Positions 1 to 9,395 of a DNA stretch of 64,000 nucleotides are shown here, piece by piece. The position numbers and the translations under genes were made by a program. Origin of the DNA: Macrocystis pyrifera (Eukaryota > Sar > Phaeophyceae > Laminariales > Laminariaceae); contig JASSKH010000006.1 of the NCBI GenBank assembly GCA_031763025.1, forward strand, positions 12,335,979 through 12,399,978, given 5' to 3'. Numbering within the stretch: the stretch's first letter is position 1; each line of letters begins with the position of its first letter. The notes beneath the pieces are model-generated. The model had not been told where the DNA came from. It ran no database searches and saw only the letters and a program-made list of their open reading frames with translations.

Positions 1-112
1 CACCCACTATGTAGTACTTCTTTCATAAGGATAAGAAGGGAAAAAAAATCAAAATGCATACCGAACGGCCGCAGCAGTTTGCGGTACGAGTAGCAAAGAA
101 AAATCCAACCTA

Positions 113-455
113 TTTTTTTTTTTTTTTTTTTTTTTTTTTATCATCACTTTTACTTTCCAGCCCACTCGTAGGAGGTTTTTACCCTCGACGATCTTCTGGA
201 CAAGCCGTGGTCACGAGTGTCGTCCCTTCTCCCCCCCGGTACGTGCCTTTAGTTTTTATCGCGCATAGGGTTCAGCATTCCCACTGCTCGTCGATTTTCA
301 TCGAATGTACAGCTAACTCACGCTCTCGCGCTTTCCGCTAATCAATTTTATGCAAGAAAAAGTCCCTATGAGCATGCACTCGGTGAGACTCGAACTCACG
401 AAATTGATCTTGATAGGCTCGCGGACCACCTACCAAGCCACCGGGGACGCCGGAT
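113..455 (-). mobile_element. tRNA-headed SINE, copy 1
   Basis: Read on the minus strand, the element begins with a tRNA-like head (about 455 to 375) and ends in poly(A), seen as the T run at 113-139. The head contains an A-box-like TGGCTTGGTAGG and a B box inside a perfect T-arm: stem GTGAG/CTCAC around the loop TTCGAGT. The body between head and tail is about 240 bp. Two further near-full copies (597-946, 59291-59620) and one diverged piece (about 63102) define the family. The tRNA origin is inferred from the box sequences. No long target duplication is evident. Confidence 0.85.
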
Positions 456-595
456 ATTCTATTAGGATATACTATACCGGTAGCTAAAATGAAATGACGT
501 GGGGAACGGAAATTGGGAAACAGCTGGCAGAGAAGTGTATGAGGGATACCACTGATTTACGGAAGGACATCCGGTTTATTATATAGGAAAGGCAT

Positions 596-596
<1 letters not shown>

Positions 597-626
<30 letters not shown>

Positions 627-946
627 ACTCATCACTTTCATTTTCCAGCCTAATTCGTAAAAGAGGTTTTACCCTCGACGACCTTCTGGACAAGCCGTGG
701 TCACAGGTGTTTTCCCTTCTCCCCCCCGGTACGTGCCTTTATTTTTTGTCGCGCATAGGGTTCAGCATTCCCACTGCTCGTCGATTTTCATCGAATGTAG
801 CTAACTCACGCTCTCGCGCTTTCCGCTAATCAACCCCTTTTATGCAAGAAAAAGTCCCTACGAGCATGCACTCGGTGAGACTTGAACCCACGAAATTGAT
901 CTTGATAGGCACGCGGACCACCTACCAAGCCACCGGGGACGCCGGA
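597..946 (-). mobile_element. tRNA-headed SINE, copy 2
   Basis: Same structure as the copy at 113-455: poly(T) at 597-626 on the plus strand, a shared body, and the tRNA-like head with the TTCGAGT-type T-loop (here one base changed) at about 860-946. It abuts a fragment of the TGTCGGATGGCA repeat family at about 955-975, so it probably landed in or beside an older repeat. Confidence 0.83.
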
Positions 947-1504
947 TATACGCCATATTGTCGGAAGGCAAGCATAATAATACTAAATATTAATAGAATA
1001 GTACTGCTGCTATTACTTTTGTTCTCATCGCTGAATGCTGTACCAGGTAGGAGGTATACATCATGATGATCCTGCGTTCGACGCGGCAGGTTGTCTCTGT
1101 GGTATATCGCTTTTTGGTCACTCACCACCCGCACGTGCCTCGTCCTTGTGCTCCCCCCTCCTCCTGGTCCTCCTCCTCCTGGTGGTAGTGGTTTGTGGAA
1201 GTCTGGAGATACTTTCTTCTGGCCAGAAGGGGAGAGGACACAAGCAAACAAACATGCATATATGTATTCGGTACAAAGACACATATTTAACTTTCTTCCG
1301 TAAAATTCAGACACCACATCATATCATTATCATTTACTGCTACCCGGAGAGTAGGTTTCGCAATCTGGGAGAAGGGATCTTTAGGGGTGTTTTTGACTTG
1401 AAAATTGCGTCGCGCGGTCTGCGCTTCGGATTTGTCGTCTGCAATTGAGAAATTTCCTGGTTCGATGCAAACGCGGCTGCGCCGCGTTTATGGCCAGTTT
1501 TGGC

Positions 1505-1585
1505 CCGTTTTGGCTGCGGATTGGGGTCAGGGTTGAGGTTAGGGTTAGGGTTAGGGTTAAAGTCAGGGGTTGGGTTGGGTCTCCG
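1505..1585 (+). repeat. Interstitial telomere-like tract (short)
   Basis: About 80 bp of degenerate GGGTTA-type repeats with three adjacent perfect TTAGGG units near 1536-1557. Flanked by ordinary unique sequence, so it is interstitial and not a chromosome end. Confidence 0.8.
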
Positions 1586-1759
1586 CCCGTACCTTGATCC
1601 CAACAGGAACCAAAATACCTGAACAGCGTACCAACCTAAAGATCCCTTCTCCCAGATTGCTAGGGGACCTCGAGCCGGAAGTAGTGACGATGATGGTATC
1701 CAGATATATATATATATATTATTAATATATATATATATTAGTACATACTGCTGGAGTAA

Positions 1760-1939
1760 GATGTAGTAGGGAGCAAAGACAACACATGGAGTATCGTAGA
1801 CAAAGCATAAAATGAAGTAGACATAGAAGAAGAGAGATAGACCTTGTGCATAGGTTTCCTTCGTATCCGGGGATCTCTTCTTTCAGGAATGTTTTGATCG
1901 ATTAACGGTGAAGCTCATGCTGCACAGCGTCGGATGGCA
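1760..1939. repeat. Dispersed repeat family ending TGTCGGATGGCA, copy A
   Basis: Shares a long stretch with copies at 2500-2738 and 3479-3716, including GTGCATAGGTTTCC, TTCTTCTTTCAG and the 3' block TGAAGCTCATGCTGCACA followed by CGGATGGCA. Class is unknown: no terminal inverted repeat or poly(A) was found. Confidence 0.7.
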
Positions 1940-2053
1940 AGCCTAATAAAAATAATGATATATATCTACAGCATATATTTTAAAGCAGTAATGCCAGGTG
2001 TCTGGTACAACATACACACCCGAAAAAAAGGGGGGGGCAGGGGTGGATTTCTC

Positions 2054-2199
2054 CAGGGCTGTTCACGGATCGGGTAAAAAAATTGCGGGTCGGGTCGGGT
2101 CGGGTCGAGCCGGGTCACCTATAACCCGACCCCGACCCCGACACGTGAGATGTTGAAGGTCTCCTAACCCGACCCGACCCGCGAGATTGCGGAGGCCTG
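2054..2199. mobile_element. hAT-like MITE, copy 1 (8-bp TSD)
   Basis: Starts CAGGGCTGTTCACGG and ends GGCCTG, and is flanked by the direct repeat GATTTCTC at 2046-2053 and 2200-2207. The interior is built of GGGTC/GACCC repeats. An 8-bp target duplication with CAGGG termini is typical of the hAT superfamily. Related copies lie at 38071-38288 and 53903-54111. Confidence 0.8.
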
Positions 2200-2499
2200 G
2201 ATTTCTCACTCGTGACGAGCTACAGCAGTAGTAGTACGTGCGACCTCCGGATTTTTTTTCTTGTTTTTTTTTATAAATAAATATAGACACACCCACTCCA
2301 GGTACATTGTATAGCTTCTGAAATTCAGATGTTGTCTTCCTCATATACGCGGACTCTTGTATACCCTCCATGAAGCCAAATAAAACCCGCAGTGCGCGCG
2401 ATCGAAGTATCACACACAGCTTGCATGATGAGTTTCGAGCAAATCCCCGATCTCACAGCTGTTTTTTTTTAAAAAATATATACGAAGTATGTATGTAGT

Positions 2500-2738
2500 G
2501 GGGATGGAGCTTGGATGCGGCTTAGGATATAAGAATATAATGTAAAAAAGCACATCTTGAGACGCAGGAGGGAGCAACGACAACAATGGAGTATTGCAGA
2601 TACAGCACACAGCGGGAAGTAGACATGGGAGATAGCTAGACCTTGTGCATAGGTTTCCTCTGCTTCCGTGGTATTCTTCTTTCAGCAAGATTTTGAGTGA
2701 TCAACGTTGAAGCTCACGCTGCACATTGTCGGATGGCA
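2500..2738. repeat. Dispersed repeat family ending TGTCGGATGGCA, copy B
   Basis: Roughly 240-bp copy sharing a 5' block (GATGGAGCTTGGATGCGGC) with copy C and the common 3' block ending CATTGTCGGATGGCA with copies A and C. Confidence 0.72.
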
Positions 2739-3478
2739 TGAGGCTAAGAATATTAACAATATACGAAGGACACAATATGAGACCACGGGTAGTATGAAGG
2801 AGTACTTGTATTTGTCTTATGTACCAGGTATACGATACAACGTGTACTATGCTTGTGAATCTTTCGTGTTTTTCGAACATGTCTCTTCGTGAGCACCTTT
2901 CGCACGAACGCTATATATAAAGGCTTTTCCATTTGCTTTTTGACAATGTGCGGTGCTTATTCCGATAATGTCATCTACATATATATATAAAAATCGTAAA
3001 AGGATAACCATATCAATGAATATCATACACAAAATACACCGCATAAAATGCCCTGTTATTGAACTCTTTCTTCTGCTTTCCTCTTCCAAGAGGCGCAACA
3101 AGACGCCTCCCCTCCGCGCTTGAATCTTTAACTACACCCCCGAAGGACCGTATCTGCATAGAGAACCTCAAATTAAAATCCAAGAATTCTTAGAATGATG
3201 ATGCGGATCGAACCATACTTCAGCAGTGGAAAGCTTTGGACGTCTCGGGGTAGAGGGCAGTAAGTTCGTCGACCAGCTGGCAGCTATAGTGTCGTGGGGG
3301 GGAGGGACGGTGGGTCGATGGGAAGGAAAGGAGTGATGAAGGAACGCCTACTCCAAATCGTCTCGGTGACTACACAGGTCGCCATCTCGAAGAGAGTGTC
3401 GCGATTCAAACTCCAGCTTAGGGGTCGACAGGAGTCGAGAAGGAGCAGGGGGGGGGAAGATGACAGACCGATGGCGTA

Positions 3479-3716
3479 GGGATGGCGCTTGGATGCGGCG
3501 TAGGATTTAAGAATAGAACGTAAAGAGTACGCATTGAGATAAAGGAAGGAGCAAAGACGACAAACAGAGCATCGTAGACAAAGCATAGGAGGGAGTGGAC
3601 ATAGAAGGCAGATAGACCTTGTGCATAGGTTTCCTTTGAATCCGGGGATTTCTTCTTTCAGGAATGTTTTGAGTGATCCACACGTTCAAGCTCATGCTTC
3701 ACATTGTCGGATGGCA
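3479..3716. repeat. Dispersed repeat family ending TGTCGGATGGCA, copy C
   Basis: Third near-complete copy; it aligns with copy B over its whole length with scattered differences. A short 3' piece of the same family recurs at 33389-33446. Confidence 0.72.
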
Positions 3717-3892
3717 GGCGTAATAATAATAAAGATGCAGTACTTTGCCCGTCACAACGTGGACTGCCCTCAAGATATACATATATACATCACGGCATCA
3801 CGGCCCCCGATGTTCCCATGCAGAATGCGTTGGCTTTATTGGTTTCTACTTCATCATGGGGCTTTTTGTTACGGGTGTACGTACGGACTCGG

Positions 3893-4668
3893 TGTCATGT
3901 CGACTCGCGAAGAGAGAGGGGCAAAGGAAGACAGCCACCGGGTAAGGCAAGACCGAGGGGGTCGAACAGGCCGATGGCGGCCCGCAAACCAAAGGAGTCA
4001 GGAGAATAAAGGAGTCGGGAGTATAAAGCGGTAGCATCAGCAAGACCGAGAATCGAACCTCGGATAGGAAAGAGCTACAATACAACAAGATCAAGTATGT
4101 CTCTCTTTGCGGAGCAACAACAGCGAAACAAATCTCCAGGAGCAGCTTGCAAAGTTGAGTATCAACTATTTAATAAGTCGAACTCACAGCTGACGTATTT
4201 CAAAATTTATAAAAAAAAATAGAACGTCCGTGTCTCCTCTCCATATTCTTCGAGTTCGTGGTCGAAAACGGGATTGTCAGTTTGAACCAATAAAAAATCG
4301 TTCAGATCCTGAGTACACGACTGCTGTTCACGCGTTCATGCGTGCCACCCTTGGACCTTTTAGAACGACAGGGAACTCAAATTCCAGGAGGGGAGAAAAT
4401 AGAACGTCCGTGTCTCCTCTCCGCAGCAAATATCCCTCGAGTTCGGGGTCGCCGCGCTCGTCGGCGGCGCAAGACTCCGAGACGCGCGCACGGGAGAACA
4501 CCGGTCGGAGGCCGGCTCGCGCGACCGTCGAGGAAAGCGGTCGAAAAAGCAATCACGAAACCAGGAAAGCGAAGGCGTGTGGAATCCGAGCCTAAATTCA
4601 AGACGAAATCGGAAGCGAATGCTGCGCTCTCAGGCGTCGAGAATCATTGTATATATATATTTACAAGA
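3893..4668. repeat. Segmental duplicate, left copy
   Basis: Runs from GTCGACTCGCGAAGAGAG to about GTCGAGAATCATTG and is repeated with few differences at 6513-7207. Within it the block AGAACGTCCGTGTCTCCTCT occurs twice (near 4222 and 4402). A 121-codon ORF (4230-4595) survives in both copies but differs by many amino-acid changes, so there is no good sign of protein constraint. This copy carries an extra hairpin insert at 4130-4215. Confidence 0.85.
4130..4215 (-). repeat. Short hairpin repeat family, copy h1
   Basis: Insert GCAGCTTGCAAAGTTGAG to about TTTATAAA, absent from the other duplicate, where AAATCTCCAGGA runs straight into CCGCGAAAAATAGAACG. The reverse complement is found at 5955-6045. 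It folds as an outer CAGCT/AGCTG pair and an inner TGAGT/ACTCA pair. Confidence 0.7.
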
Positions 4669-4689
4669 GCTTCGCATGGGTGCCTGCCG

Positions 4690-5950
4690 GCACCCATGCT
4701 CCGGATAGGGAAATATACCTCAGTGCCAATTCGTGATTACTTTTTTTAGCAGTATAAATACGCAATTCGATCTTATAAATAGTACGAACATGATGATCTG
4801 ATCAGGTCAATGCCAAGTGATGCAGGAAAAAGGCAATGCCGAGTTTTCAGTTCTCAGCTTTGTCTCACTCGCATTACTATTGACCAACTTTTACTTGACT
4901 TTCAGGATTTTTTTTTGCGACGTTGTTTCGTTTTTCTTTCAGCGATCTCTGAAGCCGAAAAAAAATTCAGAACCGTCTATTATTATGGGGGGCAGGAAAC
5001 CATCGATACTATTGATCTTTGTCCTGGAGGGGGCAGAAGTCAGCTCAGATCTGAGAGGTTTATCACATTTCTCAGAACCGAGATTACTTGCATTTTGTGG
5101 ACCATAGTACTGCTGCCCTTTATCTGCCCAGTTGCCAAGTAGTACCCCATACCCACGCCGAAGTATCATACCAACCTATCTACGGCGAGTTGTACCTACT
5201 GCCAACGGTGCTTGTGCAGGAGAGATGGCCTCTCATTTGGACATGAAAACGATAGCAGCAGCAGCAGCAGCAGCAGCACAACAGCACCATTGCTGCTGCT
5301 GCTGCTGTGTGCAGACGCAACCGCAACATCAGCAGCAGCACTACCGAAGCAGCAGCAGCAGCAGCAGACAACATGTCAGCTTGCAGCATCCGCCCAAATT
5401 ACTGCGAGTACGGGACGCGTTACGCGTATTTTTACCGACCAGTATACTTACTACGCGCATTATCTACACTGGTACGAAATACTCCATCATGACTACAGGC
5501 AGTAATCGCAGCATATATTCCGAGATGCTGCTAGTAGGAGCAGTATCAAACACCTGATACCTGATACTTGGTACGTGATATCGATCGGCAATACAGAACA
5601 ACCTGACAACCGCAAAATACACTGCTAACATGGGCTGAATTCTCAGTGTGAACCCCGAATTCAGGTCGGATACACGTGAAGCACACGCAGCACAATATCC
5701 ACAGCACCACACAACCCCGATATACTGCCAGCACTCGCAGTGGAAGCAAACAGTCTCGAACCCTCGATTACCTCCAGCAGTAGTGCTCGCCGAAATAACT
5801 TGACGTGTTTTCACCAGAAAATGGTAAGGCGAACATCTTATCTTGCAGTATTAATAGTCGTATACCGGTACCTGGTAACGAAGGAGCGAGACTGTATGAA
5901 ATACCGGTAGTATCTTGAATTTCTTTATTTAGTAACAGTAGATACCTGGC
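4690..5950. other. No gene recognised; CAG/CTG cluster
   Basis: Contains interleaved CAG and CTG tracts at about 5250-5370 whose arms can pair with each other. ORFs across it are alanine, glutamine, leucine or cysteine runs caused by the trinucleotide. Nothing else recognisable was seen. Confidence 0.5.
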
Positions 5951-5954
5951 AGCT

Positions 5955-6045
5955 GGATATGATTTTATAAATTTTGAAATACGTCAGCTGTGAGTTCGAC
6001 TGATTAAATAGTTGATACTCAACTTTGCAAGCTGCGTAATACGCC
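5955..6045 (+). repeat. Short hairpin repeat family, copy h2
   Basis: Reverse complement of the insert at 4130-4215, with a few substitutions. Contains GTGAGTTCGACT and AGTTGATACTCAAC forming the inner stem, ending GCAAGCTGCG. Confidence 0.68.
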
Positions 6046-6107
6046 TCGTCTATATTCCATTTTTACCTAATTTTACAAGTATTGTGATAAAAGATTGAAA
6101 AAACCGT

Positions 6108-6175
6108 CTGCTGTGAGTACGGCCGATTAAGTGGTTGAAACTCAAGTTTGGAAGCTGCGTTATTGCGTGATACGT
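6108..6175 (+). repeat. Short hairpin repeat family, copy h3
   Basis: Diverged copy next to h2. GAGTACGGCC and GGTTGAAACTC can still pair although both arms differ from h2, suggesting either compensatory change or an old hairpin. Confidence 0.55.
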
Positions 6176-6512
6176 CAGACACGCTCATCGGGCGCGCTTG
6201 TTATGGATATTTGGTTTTGCTTTGTACATCTTCCAAGTAGAATACCTCTGAACTACTACTACTGCTGTACTGTTGGCCGTAGTAGTACGCGTATTTCAAT
6301 GCGCCTCCAGAGATCAAACCTTGCAGCAGCAGTAGACAGTCCGGGCATGTACGACCACCTGTATGATATCCTCCGATGTGATTGGTCGGTTTTTCTTATC
6401 GACCACACTCGGTCGAATTCATACTCTCCCGTTCCTACGCGAAAACAAATGACGTGCCGATTTTTATCGAACGATCTGGTAGCAAGAGCGGCGCGATACC
6501 CCGGGAAGGCGC

Positions 6513-7207
6513 GTGTAGTCGACTCGCGAAGAGAGAGGGGCAAAGGAAGACAGCCACCGAGTAAGGCAAGACCGAGGGGTTCGAACAGGCCGATGGCGGC
6601 CCGCAAACCAAAGGAGTCAGGAAAATAAAGGAGTCGGGAGTATAAAGCGGTAGCATCAGCAAGGCCGAGAATCGAACCTCGGATAGGAAAGAACTACGAT
6701 ACAATAAGATCAAGTCTGTCTCTCTTTGCGGAGCAACAACAGCGAAACAAATCTCCAGGACCGCGAAAAATAGAACGCCCGTGTCTCCTCTCCATATTCT
6801 TCGAGTTCGTGGTCGAAAACGGGATTGTCAGTTTGAACCAATAAAAAATCGTTCAGATCCTGAGTACACGGCTGCTGTTCACGCGTTCATGCGTGACACC
6901 CTTGGACCTTTTAGAACGACAGGGAACTCAAATTCCAGGAGGGAAGAAAATAGAACGTCCGTGTCTCCTCTCCGCAGCAAATATCCCTCGAGTTCGGGGT
7001 CGCCGCGCTCGTCGGCGGCGCGAGACTCCGAGACGCGCGCACGGGAGAACACCGGTCGGAGGCCGGCTCGCGCGACCGTCGAGGAAAGCGGTCGAAAAAG
7101 CAAGCACGAAGCCAAGAAAGCGAAGGCGTGTGGAATCCGAGCCTAAATTCAAGACGAATTCGGAAGCGAATGCTGCGCTCTCAGGCGTCGAGAATCATTG
7201 TATATAT
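6513..7207. repeat. Segmental duplicate, right copy
   Basis: Second copy of the 3893-4668 segment, in the same orientation, lacking the hairpin insert. The 121-codon ORF here is 6781-7146. Both copies end near the same TATATATAT run. Confidence 0.85.
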
Positions 7208-7214
7208 ATTTATA

Positions 7215-7262
7215 TAGTTTTTTGTGTGTACCATAGGTCCTATTTACTATGCCCCCCCGTAA
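7215..7262. mobile_element. MITE family A, fragment
   Basis: Only the right end of the TTACGGGGG...CCCCCGTAA family is present (GTACCATAGGTCCTATTTAC, then GCCCCCCCGTAA). Confidence 0.65.
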
Positions 7263-7269
7263 ATAGCAT

Positions 7270-9200
7270 CACCTTAGAACAACAACTCCATACGAAGAAT
7301 CGCACCGCTGATGCCAAAGCTAGTAGTACTCGGGGTTAACCCCCATCATATTCAACAGACTACCGGGGCGCGGATCCCTCCGTAGTGTGTTGAGTAGTTT
7401 CTGGATCCTGTTGGAACTTCAGATGGAAAAATTGACGGTAAAAAGTGACTGATTACAGACAACGGTCATTGCGCGATTGGGGGATGATATTCTTCCAACG
7501 TGGTGTCCGAGTTACAGCAGTTCAAGGAGTCGTACGGCACGGCTGCGAGATGAGGTATATACCTGTACTGCTGAGCGCAAGCTTTTCGCAGACCATTGAT
7601 ATTAATAGCAGCGAGCGATAGTAATGCTCATGTCGCTATCTCGGGGCCCCAGAGAGGTTCATGTCTCTCCCAACTTTGCGCGAAACGCGCGGGTCGACGA
7701 CGACGGCAAGTCGTAAACCATCTACGACTGGTACTTCGTATGACACTAAATGATATGCACAAGAGACGAAACGTTACGCCGTCGGCACAGTCGAGAGAGA
7801 CGGGCTGTCCCGCCAATGTGTGCATCTGTATGCGTGTGAATCTCCCGCCACGCGCTGCAGTGTCACAAGCCATGAGGGTATCCGCAGCCCGCAGCGATCG
7901 ACCTTGAAAAGCCGTATCCCGCACAAAAAACGCCTTCCTATTTTGGAAACCCTACGTGCCGAATAGTTGGCACCCCCGTCTCACGACTGCCTATATTCGT
8001 CCGACTGGCAACTAGTCGGAGACTTAAGCCGTGACAGCTCATGGCCCTAGGTGAATGGCTACGAACGAGTATGAAGTAGCTTTACGTACGTCTTGATTCC
8101 ACTTGATATTGCGTTGGCGGCGCGTATTCCGGTAGTTCGTGAACACTTGTTTTTCAGACGTGAGCCATTCGACAGAAAATCGTATACCAGATAGGAGCCG
8201 GTGTACCAGTACGGTTTTGTTGGGCTCGGCACAACTCCCCGTGGTGGATACCCCCTATACTGTCAACTGGCGGGGAAAAAACGCAGTATACCGTTTTAAG
8301 GCATTTTTCGCGTCGGACGGACACATTTGGACTTTCCTCCACAGCAGAGAACCTCAGTAGACTGGGGAATTGCGCCGAGCCTCTACTACGAACACTGCAA
8401 GTAGTCGTAGGCAGGCGCAGGACAAATATACATGTATTGGATTGCCGTCTGCCCTACTGAATATGTCTGTCTCTCCTGGTGATGGCTTGAGGGGACAACA
8501 GGCGTTCTGCATTGTTGAACGCAGTTATTGCGGGAAGTAACGGCCCCTTGTTAGAACTTTATGCCACTGCTGCTGTCGTGTACCGCGTGCCCGACTCCCT
8601 AAGGCCAGAAATAAAATCAGTCAGCAGCATGAGCGATATCATGGGCGTCTGCTTAAGAAACCTCCAAAAAACAACAAAAAAAAAAACGCCGCCAACAGCA
8701 AACTACGCCACAGCCCACAGCACGCCTGCTCACTGACATCCCAAAACGAAAGCAAAAGACGTCTCGTACAGCAGTAGTACAACGGCACGACCACAACATA
8801 CCCCATCAGTCTCCATAAACTCCCGATTTATCAAATGACGAAACGCCTGTTCCCAAAGAGCAACACGAGAGGAGGGCACCCCAAGGTGCCCCGACGCCTC
8901 TTCCTCTGCCCCGGGGCCCCTTTCCCCCCCCCCCCCACTTCTCACTCAAAGAAGGAAAAGCTCGCCCCCATGAGACACACACCCCCTGAGCGTCGAAGGG
9001 TCCCTTACATACTCAGAAGCTCGACGCTCCCCCCCCCCCCAAAGCTTCGGAGAGCGTTCCCTTCTGCCATGAGATGTCGTGCAAGAGCCGGATCATACAT
9101 ATCTCAACCGGTAAGCTGACAGCATGTGCGCGAGACCCCACCCGACCAACAACTATCTACTACAGATCGCGCGTCTCACGTATATCAGGGATCTATGATA
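7270..9200. other. No feature recognised
   Basis: About 1.9 kb with only short overlapping ORFs, a C-rich patch near 8925-8937 and 9033-9042, and a small inverted pair (GAGCGTCGAAGG and GAAGCTCGACGCTC) around 8987-9031. Nothing here could be tied to a gene or repeat family. Confidence 0.5.
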
Positions 9201-9275
9201 TCTATACCGCGAAATAGCTAGATCGTGAACTGGGGATTCGATCTGTCCGCTATGTTGCGAAGAGCTCCCCGTTTT

Positions 9276-9395
9276 TCACCCGTCTTCGTCCGAACATTCG
9301 CCGTCGTTCCACCCGGCGCGGATGGACCCCATCGATCTGCCGTGCTCACGGGCACCCGTGCCCTCTGGGGCGTCGCTTTGCCCGTACACGATCGC
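9276..9395 (-). CDS. TXNDC9: TXNDC9 last exon with stop codon
   Basis: Follows an acceptor with a good pyrimidine tract (GTTCTGTCCCCATCAG). Encodes 39 residues from AIVYGQSD to CSDEDG and stops with TGA at 9276-9278. The SIRAG plus acidic ending matches the basic-then-acidic tail known in TXNDC9 proteins. Phase 0, agreeing with the exon at 10505-10654. Confidence 0.85.
   Translation of the reverse strand, partial: AIVYGQSDAPEGTGAREHGRSMGSIRAGWNDGECSDEDG

Noticed and set aside
375-455. Functional tRNA gene
   Set aside because: A box, B box and T-arm are good, but no acceptor stem pairs and the same sequence is attached to a repeated body with poly(A) in three places, so it is a SINE head.
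1505-1585. Chromosome end
   Set aside because: Only about four telomeric units, with ordinary sequence on both sides.
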